Source: Reclinomonas americana ATCC 50394 (lineage: Eukaryota > Jakobida > Jakobea > Jakobida). Taken from it: a stretch of DNA of 48,285 bases. The notes under the pieces are model-generated. The model saw only the letters and a list, made by a program, of their open reading frames with translations. It did not search any database and was not told where the DNA came from. The position numbers and the translations under genes are program-made. The stretch is taken from NCBI GenBank assembly GCA_048213135.1, contig PS015169.1, positions 85,733 through 134,017 on the forward strand. The letters are read 5' to 3'. Of the stretch, positions 11,746 through 23,800 are shown piece by piece. How positions within the stretch are numbered: the stretch's first letter is position 1; every line of letters begins with the position of its first letter.

Positions 11746-11948
11746 CGAGTCATTCGTTTTTTTGTTTTGTGAGTGTATGTTTTATATGCCGAGTACATCA
11801 TCACTGTCAACATCGTGTATATTCTGAGTTTTGTTTCACCTCCAACACTTGCATTGCCCCACTACACACGCAAACCTGTTTTTCGCTCTCCTGTTTGCGG
11901 TACCATCCCATAACAACAAAAACCAACCCCACTCCGCCTGATTCCGCC

Positions 11949-14900
11949 TCATTCATCGCCCACCGCCAGCGCCACACGTGCACTGGCGGTCGCGGCCGCA
12001 CGGCCGCCTCGTCGACGGGCATACGATTGCGCCACCTCCTCCTCATCCTCCTCGTCCTCCTGCATCGGTGCATCCTCCACAATGCGGACGGTGCGGTGTC
12101 GCGGTGCTGCGGCAGTTGCCGACGCCTTGCCAGAGACAGTCAGCGCGGCGGCGCCGGGGACCGTGAAGGCGGCCGGATCAATCGTCACGCTCTTGGTCTG
12201 GTTGTGGGTCTTGTAGATGCCGACGAGGCGATCGGCCAGCTCGAACATGTTGTTGCGCAGGGAGATGATGACAAACTGCGCGTTCTTCGTGCGCTGCTTG
12301 ATGTAGTTGGCCACAATGCTGACGTTCTTGAAGTCGAGCGCCGCGTCAATCTCGTCCATCACATACAGCGGCGTCGGCTTGTAGTGATGCAGCGCAAACA
12401 CCAGCGCCAGTGAGCTCAGCGTCTTTTCGCCACCCGACAGGTTGCTAATGTTCTTCCAGCTCTTCTTCGGCGGTCGCACGCTGAACACGATGCCCTCGGA
12501 GAATGGATCCAGGCTGTCGACCAGCTCCAGCTCGGCGTCGCCGCCCTGCGGGAAAAAGGCAAAGGGAAGTGGTGAGGGGAGGAGAAGGAGAAGGAGAAGG
12601 AGAAAGAGAAANNNNNNNNNNNNNNNNNNNNNNNNNNNNNAGAAGGAGAAGGAGAAGGAGAAGGAGAAGGAGAAGGAGAAGGAGAAGGAGAAGGAGAAGG
12701 AGAAGGAGAAGGAGAAGGAGAAGGAGAAGGAGAAGGAGAAGGAGAAAGAGAAGGAGAAGGAGAAGGAGAAAGAGAAAGTGGAGGAGATAGAGAAAGTGGA
12801 GGAGAAAGAGAAGGAGAGTGAGAAAGAGAAGGAGAAGGAGAAAGAGAAAGGAAGAGAAGGGGGAGAGGAGTGGAGGAGAGAAGGGAAGACAAATTAGATT
12901 TGAATAGGGGAGAAAGAGATAAGAAGAACGATAACGGACAGAAGTGGTGGAATGGAAGCCGAAGAGACTGAGGAGATAATAGAAGAAGCCCACAGAGAAA
13001 GAGACAGCCATTTCCTTGCTACTCGCTCTGCTCTTACCACTCGCTCGTTCTCTCCCCTTCTATCCACCTCTTTCCCTTTCCTTTCTCCCTTCCCTTCCCG
13101 TTGCCTCACCAACGTAATCATCTGGTACATCTCCTTCAGCTTCATGGTGATGACCGAGAAGCCGGCCATGAACTCCTCCAGTCGCTGTTTCCTCAGCTCG
13201 TCGAAGCGACGCTGCGACGCATTGCGTCGATCAGTGACCTCATTCAACTCGCCGAGTCGCTCCTGGTAGTCGCGGTCCTTGGCACGGTACTCGGCAATGG
13301 CCGCCAGGTTCGGCTTCAGGTGCCTCAACGACTCGTCCACAATGGCGATCTCGCGCTCCAGCGACGTCTTGTCCAGGCGTTGCAGCTCGCGCTCGGTCAG
13401 CTCGCCAAACGTGTAGCGGCCACGCTGCTTGGGCAGTGGCGGTGGCGGTGCGGCCTTCTGCGAGCGCCTCTGCGGCTGTCGCTGTGCGCCTCGGCCGCGT
13501 CGTCGCTGACGCTGCTTCTGGCTGCTCGGACCCGCACCGTCCTCGTCTTCCACCTCATCCTGTTCCGCCTCTTCCTCTTCTTCCTCCACCTCCTCCCGCT
13601 CCTCCGCCTCGTTCTCCTTGTCTTCGCCCTCGCCGTCTTGCTCGCCCTCGGCGTCCTCGGCGGGCAGGAATTCGGCGATTCTGTGTGATTTCCTAACCAT
13701 GAGCAACCCGTATCGTGGCTGTCGAGTGAAGACGAGCGCACGCAACTCTTGGTTCTGCTCCACCACCTCCAGCAACTGCTTGTCCCAGTGCTTGACGCGT
13801 GAGGCACTCTCCTTGACCACACGGAGCAGGTCGTCCAGCTGATTTTGCACATCGATTTCGGCATCCTTCAGCATGTGCACCTTTTGCTTCAGCCCGCCGT
13901 ACGACGACTGCACGCCGTCCAGCTCCTCCTTTTTCTCGTCCAACAACTGCGCGACACACAATAGCACGTGAGTGAACGCCGAGGGTTCTTATATCCAGAG
14001 CAGTGCTGGGGTCCGACTCACCGCCTGGATCTCCTTGAACTTGTTCATCACAATGAACGCCTGGTCCTCCAGTGCCTTGAACTCCTGCGTCTTCTCCTCC
14101 AGAGTGCGGTCGAGCTCCTCCAACTCAGCCTCCATGCGCACAATGGCTTGCTCCGACTTTTTGGCGTTCTTCTCGCACGTGCGCAGCTGCACCTCGGCCT
14201 TGGCACCCGCACGCTCCGCGTCGTCCAGCTCCTTGGTCAGCGACTCGACCTTGTACTTTTGCGATTGCAGCCGCACGCCGCCCACGTCCGAAATCTGCTT
14301 CTGCAGAGCGTCCACTTGCTGCTGCAGTGCCTGTGCGTCCTCCTCAGCCCCGGCCAACTCGCGCTCGCATTGCTTGATGCGCTTCTCGGCCTCCTTGACT
14401 TGTGCAGCAGTCTCGCGCGACATGACGCACCGCGGCTCAATCTCCTCCAGTTGCTGTTCCAGGTCGGCACGCTGGGCGGTCTTGGACTGCGGAGACGAAG
14501 TAGAGAGTTGTCAGAACGCCTTCAGTTTTCCTCATTCTCTTCTCCCTTTCCGTGTACAAACCTCAAACTCCATGCGAGCCTTGCTGATCACTTGCTCGGC
14601 CTCCTTGGCGTCCCTCTCCAGCTGCGACAGTTGCTGCTCAAGCGCCTCGCGGCGCGCCGTCAGCTCTTGCAGCTGCTGTTGCAGCTCGGCGACCGATGCA
14701 CGAGTGCTCTCGACCTCCTGCTGGGTGACCGTGCCCGCCGAACGGAATCGCGAGCTCATGCCACCACGCGACGGCTTGTCGCCACCGCCACTCATGGTAC
14801 CCGACGTGTCAATGAGTTTGCCGTCCAGGGTGACCACTCGGTGACGACGCTGCTTGTTGTAGGCAATTCGTGTGGCCTGGTCCAAGTCGCGTGCCACCAG

Positions 14901-17900
14901 CGTGTCTTGCAGGGCAAAGTAGAAGGCGGGGCGGAAGATTTCGTCGCGCGGCTCAATTTGATCAAACAGGCTGCGGGAATGGTGGAAGGGTGAATGACAG
15001 AAAGTGATCAACAAGAGATAGAATCGCACACATACCGAGCCACATTCTCCGGCGCCTCGAATGGCTGGCGCATGCGTGCCTCCGCATCGGCAATCTTGTT
15101 CAGCATAATGAAAGTGGCGCGACCGAGATTGCGCTTCCTGCAAATGACAGAGAGTCAGCTCTCACTCATCATCCCCGCTACCCTCTTCCGCTTGGCGCAA
15201 CTTCAAGAATTGAACGCATTTCTGGCCGACCTTGTCATCGGCCACCACAATGTGATCGAGCGCAGAGCACGCGGTCGTCACGGCCACGTCGAGCGAGTCA
15301 TCGATGCGGCCGAGATCGCCCAGGCGGCCGTACACGCCGGGCAACAATCCAGCCTCACACGCCTGCATCAACGAGTCCTTGACTCCGCTGCGCGAGCGGG
15401 CGTTCTGGAAGGTGAATTCCTTGTCCTCCAGCTCGCTGCGCGCTGTGGCCAGCTGCTGTCGCACATGAACCTCTTGCTCGCACACGCGCTGCGGAGGGGC
15501 GAGAGGGGAGAAGGGGTGAGGCCTCCCAAAAAAACTGCAAGGGAGATGTGTGTGGTGCGGACAAACCTCGAATTCGGTCTTCTTGCGTGCCGCCTCCTTC
15601 TCCAGCTGCTTGAGGCGGCGACTGTACTCGTCGATCTCGGCAGAGCACCGCTCAATGGCGTCCACTGCCTCGCCCAGCTGCTGTTGCGTCTGCGTGCGCT
15701 GCGCCACAGCCTGCTCCACTGTCAGTTGCGCCAGATGCAGCGTCTGTCGCGCCAGCTCGACCTCCTTTCGTCGCTCGACAATGATCTCCTGACGCGGCAT
15801 CAGTTGGCGCAAGAGCTCCTCCAGCTGCTTGCGCAACTGCTCGGTCTGCCCGCGCAGCGAGTCCATGATTCGGTCGAGCTCGGGCTTCTCGCGCGCCAGC
15901 TGCCGGCTGAGATTGGCGGTCTGTGCTTGCCGGGCATCGATTTCGCCCGTCAAGTTGGCCGACTGGGCACACCAGCACGTGAAAGATGAGCACACACTGC
16001 CTATCCAAGTTTTTTTTGCCGAACAATCTACAAACCTCCGACTGCAGCTGCACGGCCTTCTTGCGCTCCTTCTCAATGTTGCCCTCGATCTTCTTGCGCT
16101 GCGTCTTGCTGTGCTTGATGTCCTCGCGGAACTTGATGTCCTTGCGCTCGAACGCGGCAAACTCGGCCTTGCTCTCGCCCAGCGACTTCTCCAGCGCCTC
16201 ATACTCGGCCTTGATGCCCCCGTAGTGACCCTGCGCGCCGGCCAACTCCTCGTCGGCGGCCTTGAGCTGCTCGCCAATCTCGGTCTTGCGGTCCTGCACC
16301 GCCTGCATGCGTGCCTCGGCGTCGCCGGCACGCGTCCGGGCCTCGCGGCGCATCACCTGCGCCTGCTTGTGCTGCAGCACCAGCAACTGGTGCTGCTTCA
16401 GCACGTACTGCTCGGCCTCCAGCTTGCCGCTGCGCAGCGAGTCGCACTCGCTCTCCGCCATCTTGACGCGGTTCAGCTTTTGCGTGCGCTCCTCGTTGAG
16501 CTCCTCCACCGCCTTTTCCGCCTCCGCAATGCCCTCTTTCAGGCGGTTGGAGCCGATCAGATCCTCAATGTACTCCAGCAGACCGGTTTCGTGTTCCGTG
16601 GCGCCCTTGGGTTTCATCATGGCGATTTGCTCCACCTGAAATAAGGGAAAGGGATTGAGGAAATAATAGGGGGGATTTAGGGGAAGGGAAAGGGGAAGGA
16701 AAAGAAAAGAGAGAGAGACAGATCCCCTGTTCAGCACTCACCTCGCCCTGCAGAATCAAGAAGCGATTGTGATTCAGATCAATGCCCTTGCCCTTCAGCA
16801 GATCGGCGACCTCATTGCGGGTCGCGCGGTGACCGTTGATGGTGTACACCGATGTGTTGTTGCGCATGGCCTTGCGACCGACGGAGAATTCGGTGCCTGG
16901 CACCGATCGGTACGCCGTGCCGCTGTCGTCGAGGTCGACAATCTCCTCGAAATGCACTACCACCGAGGCCGATTCCAGGTTGGGGTAGGCGTCGGAGTGG
17001 TGAATGAGCTCGGCGACCTTCTTCTGTCGCAGCTCGTGTGCCGGCTTGGTGAACACGAAGAGCATGGCGTCGATGACGTTGGATTTGCCGCTGCCGTTCG
17101 GGCCGACAATGGAGGTGAAGCACTGTGCGGAGGGGGAAGGGCGGTGAGGCAAAAGGGGGAAGGGAGGGGAAGGGAAAGGGAAAGGCAAAGGTGGGTAAGG
17201 AGGGAAAGGAGGGACAGAAGGGGAAGGTAGAGGGGAGAGCAAATCTAGAAACAGGAAAGAGAGTGGTGATAGAGAAAAGAGAAGAGAACAAAGGAATGGG
17301 AAGAGTGAGAGACAGAAGGGAGTGAAAGATAACGTCCACACAGAGGTGGTGACCGTGTGATCAAGGGTTGTTGGAGTTGCGAAGTGGAGATCGTGATGAG
17401 CGAGGCAAAGAGTGAATCAGAAGACACAATCACTTTTCGGTGAGAGAAGTCTCGCGTGTCTTTCTCTCACGCATTCAACCTGCGTGAGTGCAAGGATGCT
17501 CTCGCTGGGACTGCAGAACGAGTGATCTTCTCTCTCATCCTTCACAAGACACACATCCTATGTTCCTCTTTCGCTATCATGTGAGCACACTTCTCGTCTG
17601 AGTCTGTAGTGCGACTGATCTCCCCTCGTTATAAGCTTGTGTGTCCATTCTCAGCGCTGAGAACACTCGAGTAACACATGCTGTTTCTGTTCCCTATAAT
17701 CCTTCCCATTCATTTCTTTCCTCTCTTTCTGTGTTTGTTGTGCGACTGATATGCCCTCTGTCATCAAACACACATAGCTATTGCTCTCCTCTCACTGATA
17801 GCTTGCGCTAGTGTGAGTAATGAGAGACCTCACTTGCTGCCAAACAAAACACGCACACGAAGCACACAATTCTATCTGAATCTGTTGAGAGAGTGATCTC

Positions 17901-18263
17901 CCCTCTCATCTAAAACACACACAGCCGTCGCTCTCCTCTCACAGATAGCTTGCGCTCATGTGAGTAAGGAGAGCCCTCACTAACCCACACGATACACACG
18001 CAGTGCACACAAGATGCGGTGTATGTGTGTGTGTTTCTCTCTCTCAAGGGCGCTCTCTCTCATCTTCATTCCTCTCTCTCTTCCCCTTTCTCCCTCTCCT
18101 CCCCCCTCCCTGCCCCTTCCTCTCTCTCTCTCTCTCCTCTCCTCCCACACACACACACCTGATGAAACGGCCCAATCGTCTGCACACCCGCATACGACTT
18201 GAAGTTCTCCAACACCATCTGCTTGATCATCAACCGCCGCACCTCGCCAGACGCAGACGCCAT
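11949..18263 (-). CDS. SMC4: SMC4, condensin ATPase subunit
   Basis: Core ATPase of condensin, pairing with SMC2 to compact chromosomes. Ten exons join without a frame break: 18159-18263, 16742-17122, 16036-16635, 15567-15962, 15166-15488, 15036-15137, 14562-14970, 14022-14486, 13110-13946, 11949-12545, giving 1404 residues. Walker A is GPNGSGKS (42-49), the ABC signature LSGGEK (1242-1247), and Walker B ends MDEID (about 1269-1273). Two coiled-coil arms flank a hinge at about 500-720. SMC4-specific stretches include LILQGEVEQIAMMKPKG, EFMAGF and HHYKPTPLYVMDEIDAALD. The N-terminal leader is very short (about 18 residues). The distal coiled coil carries an acidic-then-basic insert (about 1022-1095). 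The C-terminal tail is long and Ala/Glu/Arg-rich. Introns are mostly short; the first (about 1 kb) and the last (564 bases, with a gap) are long. Confidence 0.97.
12580..12890 (-). repeat. GGAGAA hexanucleotide repeat in the last SMC4 intron
   Basis: (GGAGAA)n on the + strand, so (TTCTCC)n on the SMC4 sense strand, with an N run at 12612-12640. The 5' end of the same intron (about 13020-13109) is purine-rich on the sense strand. Confidence 0.93.
17590..17995. repeat. About 147-bp degenerate tandem repeat in SMC4 intron 1
   Basis: Two clear copies share GATAGCTTGCGCT (17797 and 17944) followed by a TGTGAGTAA-like or TGTGAGTAAG-like end, and both are preceded by GCTCTCCTCTCAC. A weaker upstream copy carries GTGCGACTGATCTCCCCTC near 17610. 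CTCTCAC and GTGAGT flank the core and could pair into a small hairpin. The rest of 17340-17590 shows no recognisable feature. Confidence 0.7.
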
Positions 18264-18531
18264 TCTTCCTCTCTCACAAAACACAACACAACACACACAC
18301 AAAGACAGAGAGAGAAAGAGAAAGTGGTCGCCTTCTCTCACCACTCGGTCGAAAAAAGTGCGCGCGCGAAATGGTTTTTTGTAACGGTCACAAATTCAAC
18401 TTTTTGCAAAGTTCTTCCGACACTCACAGAGAGAGACAGAGAGTGAGAGAGTGCATGTTCCACACTTGCACTTGAGCTTCTTCTTTCTTTGAGTGTGTGT
18501 TTGTTTGTTTGTTTGTTTGTTTGTGCTGTGA
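18264..18531. promoter_or_regulatory. Bidirectional promoter region with E2F-like and Myb-like sites
   Basis: This 268-base gap separates the SMC4 start (leftward) from the small membrane-protein start (rightward). It holds GCGCGAAA at 18364-18371, which is TTTCGCGC on the SMC4 strand and fits the E2F/DP consensus TTTSGCGC, about 100 bases before the SMC4 ATG. TAACGG at 18382-18387 fits the Myb consensus YAACNG. A (TTTG)n tract lies at about 18501-18525. The motif matches are seen in the sequence; function is inferred. Confidence 0.45.
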
Positions 18532-18836
18532 ATGCTCAAGTTTGTGTTGGGTGTTGGAGTGGGCGGGTTGCTTGCGGCGTTTGTGTATCGCTTTTGGCCG
18601 TCGTCGTGGTGGCCATTTGCGCGCGGAAGTGAGAAGAGTGAGCAAGGTGAGTGTGGAGAGAGAGAGAAGGAGGAGGAGAGGAGTGGAGATAGAGATCACG
18701 ACTGGTGCACTCTGTGTGTTCTCTCTGTCTCTCTCATTGCGTTTGTGAGTCTCTCTTGTTCTCTCGTCCTCTTCCTCCTCTCTCTCTCTCTCTCTCTGTG
18801 CTTCTCTTGTGATCAGTGTTCACAAACGATTCCTGA
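18532..18836 (+). CDS. Tiny predicted single-pass membrane protein
   Basis: Two exons (18532-18646 and 18817-18836) would give 44 residues. The N-terminus is a glycine-rich hydrophobic helix, MLKFVLGVGVGGLLAAFVY, followed by an aromatic RFWPSSWWPF stretch at the membrane border and a short polar tail ending in NDS. The donor (AAG|GTGAGTG) and acceptor (TGATCAG|T) are good consensus sites and the phase matches. I recognise no family; glycine-zipper helices of this kind occur in small mitochondrial or ER proteins. A different downstream acceptor, or gene content in the gap from 18941, would change the C-terminus. Confidence 0.42.
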
Positions 18837-18890
18837 CAAGAAATTATTCCTTCGCGACAACTCGTCACTGTGGACACACTGAGTGAGTGA

Positions 18891-18926
<36 letters not shown>

Positions 18927-19300
18927 GGAGGGAGGGAGAGNNNNNNNNNNNNNNNNNNNNNNNNNNNNNNNNNNNNNNNNNNNNNNNNNNNNNNNNNNNN
19001 NNNNNNNNNNNNNNNNNNNNNNNNNNNNNNNNNNNNNNNNNNNNNNNNNNNNNNNNNNNNNNNNNNNNNNNNNNNNNNNNNNNNNNNNNNNNNNNNNNNN
19101 NNNNNNNNNNNNNNNNNNNNNNNNNNNNNNNNNNNNNNNNNNNNNNNNNNNNNNNNNNNNNNNNNNNNNNNNNNNNNNNNNNNNNNNNNNNNNNNNNNNN
19201 NNNNNNNNNNNNNNNNNNNNNNNNNNNNNNNNNNNNNNNNNNNNNNNNNNNNNNNNNNNNNNNNNNNNNNNNNNNNNNNNNNNNNNNNNNNNNNNNNNNN

Positions 19301-20754
19301 TCGACGTCGGTCGACCGCGTCATGTGGTTCATGGCATTCTCGCACACGGAGATGATGCGCGAGTCGGCCTCGTCGGCCACCTCCATCCACGAGTGCAGTA
19401 GGGGCAAGGCTGTGTGCGAAAGTTTGTGAGACACAGATTGGTTTGCAGGCAGCAGGGAAGGACTGCGCACCTTGTTCGCACACGCGATTGAATTGCTCAC
19501 TGCATTGCGCCACCAGCGGCACGTCGCTCGAGTTGTCAAACTTGAGCGTCTTGGCGGCGTACACCATGTTGAGCGCCAGGCTGACCCAGTAGGCCACGCT
19601 GGCCACGCGAGTCAGGGCTGCGAGGGAGAGAGAGAGAGAGTGGTAAAGAGAAAGGGAGGGAGAGAAGGGAAGGGAATGGAGAGAAGGAAAGGGAGAGGGA
19701 GAGAGAGCTGTGAGCGGCGACGAACGAATAAGGAAGGTGGGGTAAATGAAATAACAACACCTTCCACGACATCGGCAATGCCAATCGCGGATTGCTTGTC
19801 CAGTGTGTGTGGCGATGAGCTGGTGGTGGCACAGGGTCAGTCAGGAGTAGAGATATGCAGGGGAAGGGAAGGGAAGGGGAAGGGAAGGGAAGGGAAGGGA
19901 AGGGAAAGAAACAGAAAGAAACAGAAGGAAACAGAAGGAAAAAGAAGGAAGCAGAAGGAAAGAGAAGGAAGCAGAAGGAAACAGAAGGAAAAAGAAGGAA
20001 GCAGAAGGAAACAGAAGGAAACAGAAGGAAACGGAAGGAAGCAGAAGGAAACGGAAGCAAACGGAAGGAAACAAGAAGGAAACAGAAGGAAACGGAAGGA
20101 AACAGAAGGAAACAGAAGGAAACAGAAGGAAACAGAAGGAAACAGAAGGAAACAGAAGGAAGCAGAAGGAAACAGAAGGAAACAGAAGGAAGCAGAAGGA
20201 AACAGAAGGAAAGAGAAGGAAACGGAAGGAAACAGAAGGAAACAGAAGGAAGCAGAAGGAAACAGAAGGAAAGAGAAGGAAACGGAAGGAAACAGAAGGA
20301 AACAGAAGGAAATGGGAAAGAGAAGACCGCACAGGGATTGAGGAACAGAGACTGAAACTTGCTGAATTCCACAATACATCACACGTCTCTCTCTCTCTGA
20401 CATACGCAATCTCTCATTCTCCCTCTGTCTCCCCTCTGTCTGCTCCCACTGTCCTCCCTCTTTTCTGTGCTCTACACTGCTCTCCCACTCTCTCTCCATC
20501 CTCCACTCGCGCGAGCTCTCTCTCTCTCACACTCTATTTCTCTCTCTTCTCTCTCTCTCTCCCCCGTGCTCTCAGTGTCCTCCTCTTCATTCCCTGCTCT
20601 CTCTCTCTCTCTGTCTCTCTCNNNNNNNNNNNNNNNNNNNNNNNNNNNNNNNNNNNNNNNNNNNNNNNNNNNNNNNNNNNNNNNNNNNNNNNNNNNNNNN
20701 NNNNNNNNNNNNNNNNNNNNNNNNNNNNNNNNNNNNNNNNNNNNNNNNNNNNNN

Positions 20755-20853
<99 letters not shown>

Positions 20854-23800
20854 CACTCACGCGCGCGCGCTCTCTCCTCCTCTCTCTCTCTCTCTCTCTC
20901 TCCCCTCTGCTCTCAGTGTCCTCCTCTTCATTTCCTGCTCTCTCTCCTTCTCGGTTACCAACCTGGTCAACGCCTGCTCCAGAGGCGAGCCATACTGCCG
21001 CAGCATCTGCTCGCACTGCCGCAACAAGCGGACCCACTCGCACTCCGCCAGCCACGCAAAGGCACGAGCTCCGTGTCGCGCGCGCTCCGTACCCTCCAGG
21101 AGGCGACGAATGTCCGACACAATCGGCGCCCACACGGCGGCATCCCACTGCGCGAGTTCCTGCTCCAGTGCCGACTCGGTCTGCGTCGAGAGTGCGGGAG
21201 AAGCGTGAGGATCACCATAAACATCATCAACCGAGGCGCGCCTCCAACAGTACCAGTGGTCCCTCACGCTCCGGCAGCAATGCCACCGACGCTGTGGTGA
21301 TGCGCTCGAGCACCGACTCGCGCAACTGATGCAGCTTTTCCACAAACACTCGATCGTAGCCTCGGATCTGCGATTGATGAGCAGGTGGCGCACGTATCAA
21401 CAATGACATGCACGATCACGAACCATGCGCGAGACGGAGAGCGAAATGTGCAGCGCCTTGCGCCGACTGGCAAACTCCTCTGACCTCGCCACCAGCCACA
21501 ATCGAATGTCGGCAATGTCGGACGGTGCACCCGGTGATTGGTGTGAGTTGATAATCTCTACGCAGCGGATACGAATGAGCAGCAAAATGCGATCACTTCT
21601 CTCGTCGTCATACACGCAACTCTGCACTACCGGCAACAGAATGGCACTTCTGGAAGGCGCTCGCTGGGGCGCGGGTGCCGGTGCCGGTGCGGCGATGGGC
21701 TGTGGAGGAGGCGCAGCGGCCTTGGCGGCTGCCAGCGCGGCACGAGCTTCGTTGAGCTGTGCGCGCAGCAACATGGCATCCTCCAGCCGGTCCTCCTCTT
21801 TGGCCAGATTGTACTCGCGCTCCACCGCTCGAATGGCAGTCTCCAGCTTGTCAAATGACGGGGCCGGTGCGGGCGCTGGTGGCGGAGGTGGTGGCGGTGG
21901 CGGCGGAGGCGCGGCAGTGGGAGGACGGGTAATGGTCGTCCACATGTCCAGGGCCTCGCCGTAGCGACCCACGCGAACGAGCTCGTAAAAGGCGCTACAG
22001 GCATTGCGCACGCCGTAAAAGATGCATTGCGGATCCGATACGGCGGCGAAACTCGTGCGGTAGGCTGGGCGAAAAAGGACAGATATGAGTGACACACACT
22101 AACGACTAGCACCCTCTATTTCTCGGCACACCATTCACGTCAATCGCAGCATCGACACTCTCCGCGCGTCCCACCAGCGGGTTGTCAATGGTGGCAGTCT
22201 TCTTGGGAGGGTGAGCGGCAGCAGCACTGTCGTGGTGGCGGTTGACGGCAGGCGGTGATGGAGGCGGGAGTGGTGGGGAAGGCGAGGAGGGCGAGGGGGG
22301 AGAGGGTGGTGACACGGCCACGGAGAGGGTTGCGGCGGCAGTGGTGGTGATGGTGGGTGGTGCACCGCCGGGGGGTTTCCTGAGAATGGAGCCGCGCGGG
22401 GCCGTGGGTGGGAGGTCCGGGGTGGAAGAGGACTGTGGAGGGAAAGGGTGGTGTTAGGGGAAGGGGGCAGGGAAGAGAAGGAACAGGAAGGGGAAGCACA
22501 GAGGGAAGACATGCATCTGTCTCACACGGTTCCCTCTTTGCTACTCTCTCTCAGAAGAGGAAGTGAGCGGAGAAGAGGAGACAAGTACATGTACTCACAA
22601 CAACTTCCTCTCCGTCGTCCCTCTCGTCACTCTGCGCTCTGGCATACTTTCCTCTTCCCTGTCACGAGGAGACCATGAACGCATCCTTACGCTGCTTTGC
22701 TTTCAATATCTCTTGCTCACTCTTTGACTTCCTCTCTGCAGCCCTCTCTGCACGACTCTCTATGCATCTCTCTCACATGTGCGGGGAAAGGGACAGCGAA
22801 TATAGTCAGAGGTGGCATACAAAATATTCTTACTCTGACTTTTCTCTGTTTCCCTCTCTGGGCCCCTCTCCCGCTTGCTCTCTGCTCTCTCTCCCCCTCC
22901 CTCCCTCCCTCTCCCTGTCTCTCTCCCCGATGCACTCACCTCACCGGCCGTCGGCCACACCTCATCCGGTCCGACATACGGCGGCGCGTCGTGATACGTA
23001 TTGTGATCAAAGTCGAACTTGACGCGCGTGGCCACGTGCGAGGGACGCGGATCTGCACACACTTACACACGGTGAGCGGGCGCCCGACACCCCATTTCCA
23101 CAAATGTGGGTGACACGCAACTGCTCAAGTACACGGCATTCCACTCGCGCACTTTTGGGTGCGCCTTGGGGGGCTCTGGAGCCGCGGCGGCGGTCAGAGA
23201 TGCGCGCAGGCTCGACGCAGAAGGGAAACCCGACTTGCGCGATCCCGCTGGTGGTTTGGGAGCTTCGCGGACCTCCACTGCGCGGCATGCATGGTGAGAA
23301 CACAAGGTCAAAGAAGGAAGGTCGATCGCAAAACACACACACACCCTTTGGCGCAGGCGCGACGATTGTCGGCGGCGCAGGCACTGGAGCGGCGGCAAAT
23401 TCGGCCCACTCGTCATCCGCGCCGGCGGTGGTCTGCGCTTGCACTGCTGGCGCCTGCTGTTGAGGAGGTGACCACGTGAAATCCATCTGCGAGGCCGGAG
23501 TACTGTATACAGGCGACGCGGCAAGGGGATCGGGCGTCGGTGGCGTGAAGCAGTCGGCGGGAGTGGGCGAAAAGTCGCTGCCAGAGTCGGCCATGACCAC
23601 GGCTGCCACTTGTGGCACTTGTACCTTGACTTGCGGCGGAGCTTTGGGTGCGGCAGGGGGCCAGGCGGGTGCTGCGACGGTGGTGGCCGCGTGCTCGCCC
23701 GCGGTGGTGTGGTCGGCAAAGCTCTCCCATTCGTCGCCGTCGTCGTCGGCAGCAGCAGAGGCGGCGGCAATGGGGGTGGCTGATAGAGGGAAGGATGGAA

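Noticed and set aside
13968-14993. + strand frames opposite SMC4 (Leu-rich, up to 341 codons)
   Set aside because: They are antisense readings of coiled-coil exons, whose codon bias leaves the opposite strand open.
19836-20499. Phe/Ser-rich and Lys/Glu/Gly-rich frames of up to about 290 codons
   Set aside because: They follow the 10-bp GGAAACAGAA minisatellite and have no domain or splice logic.
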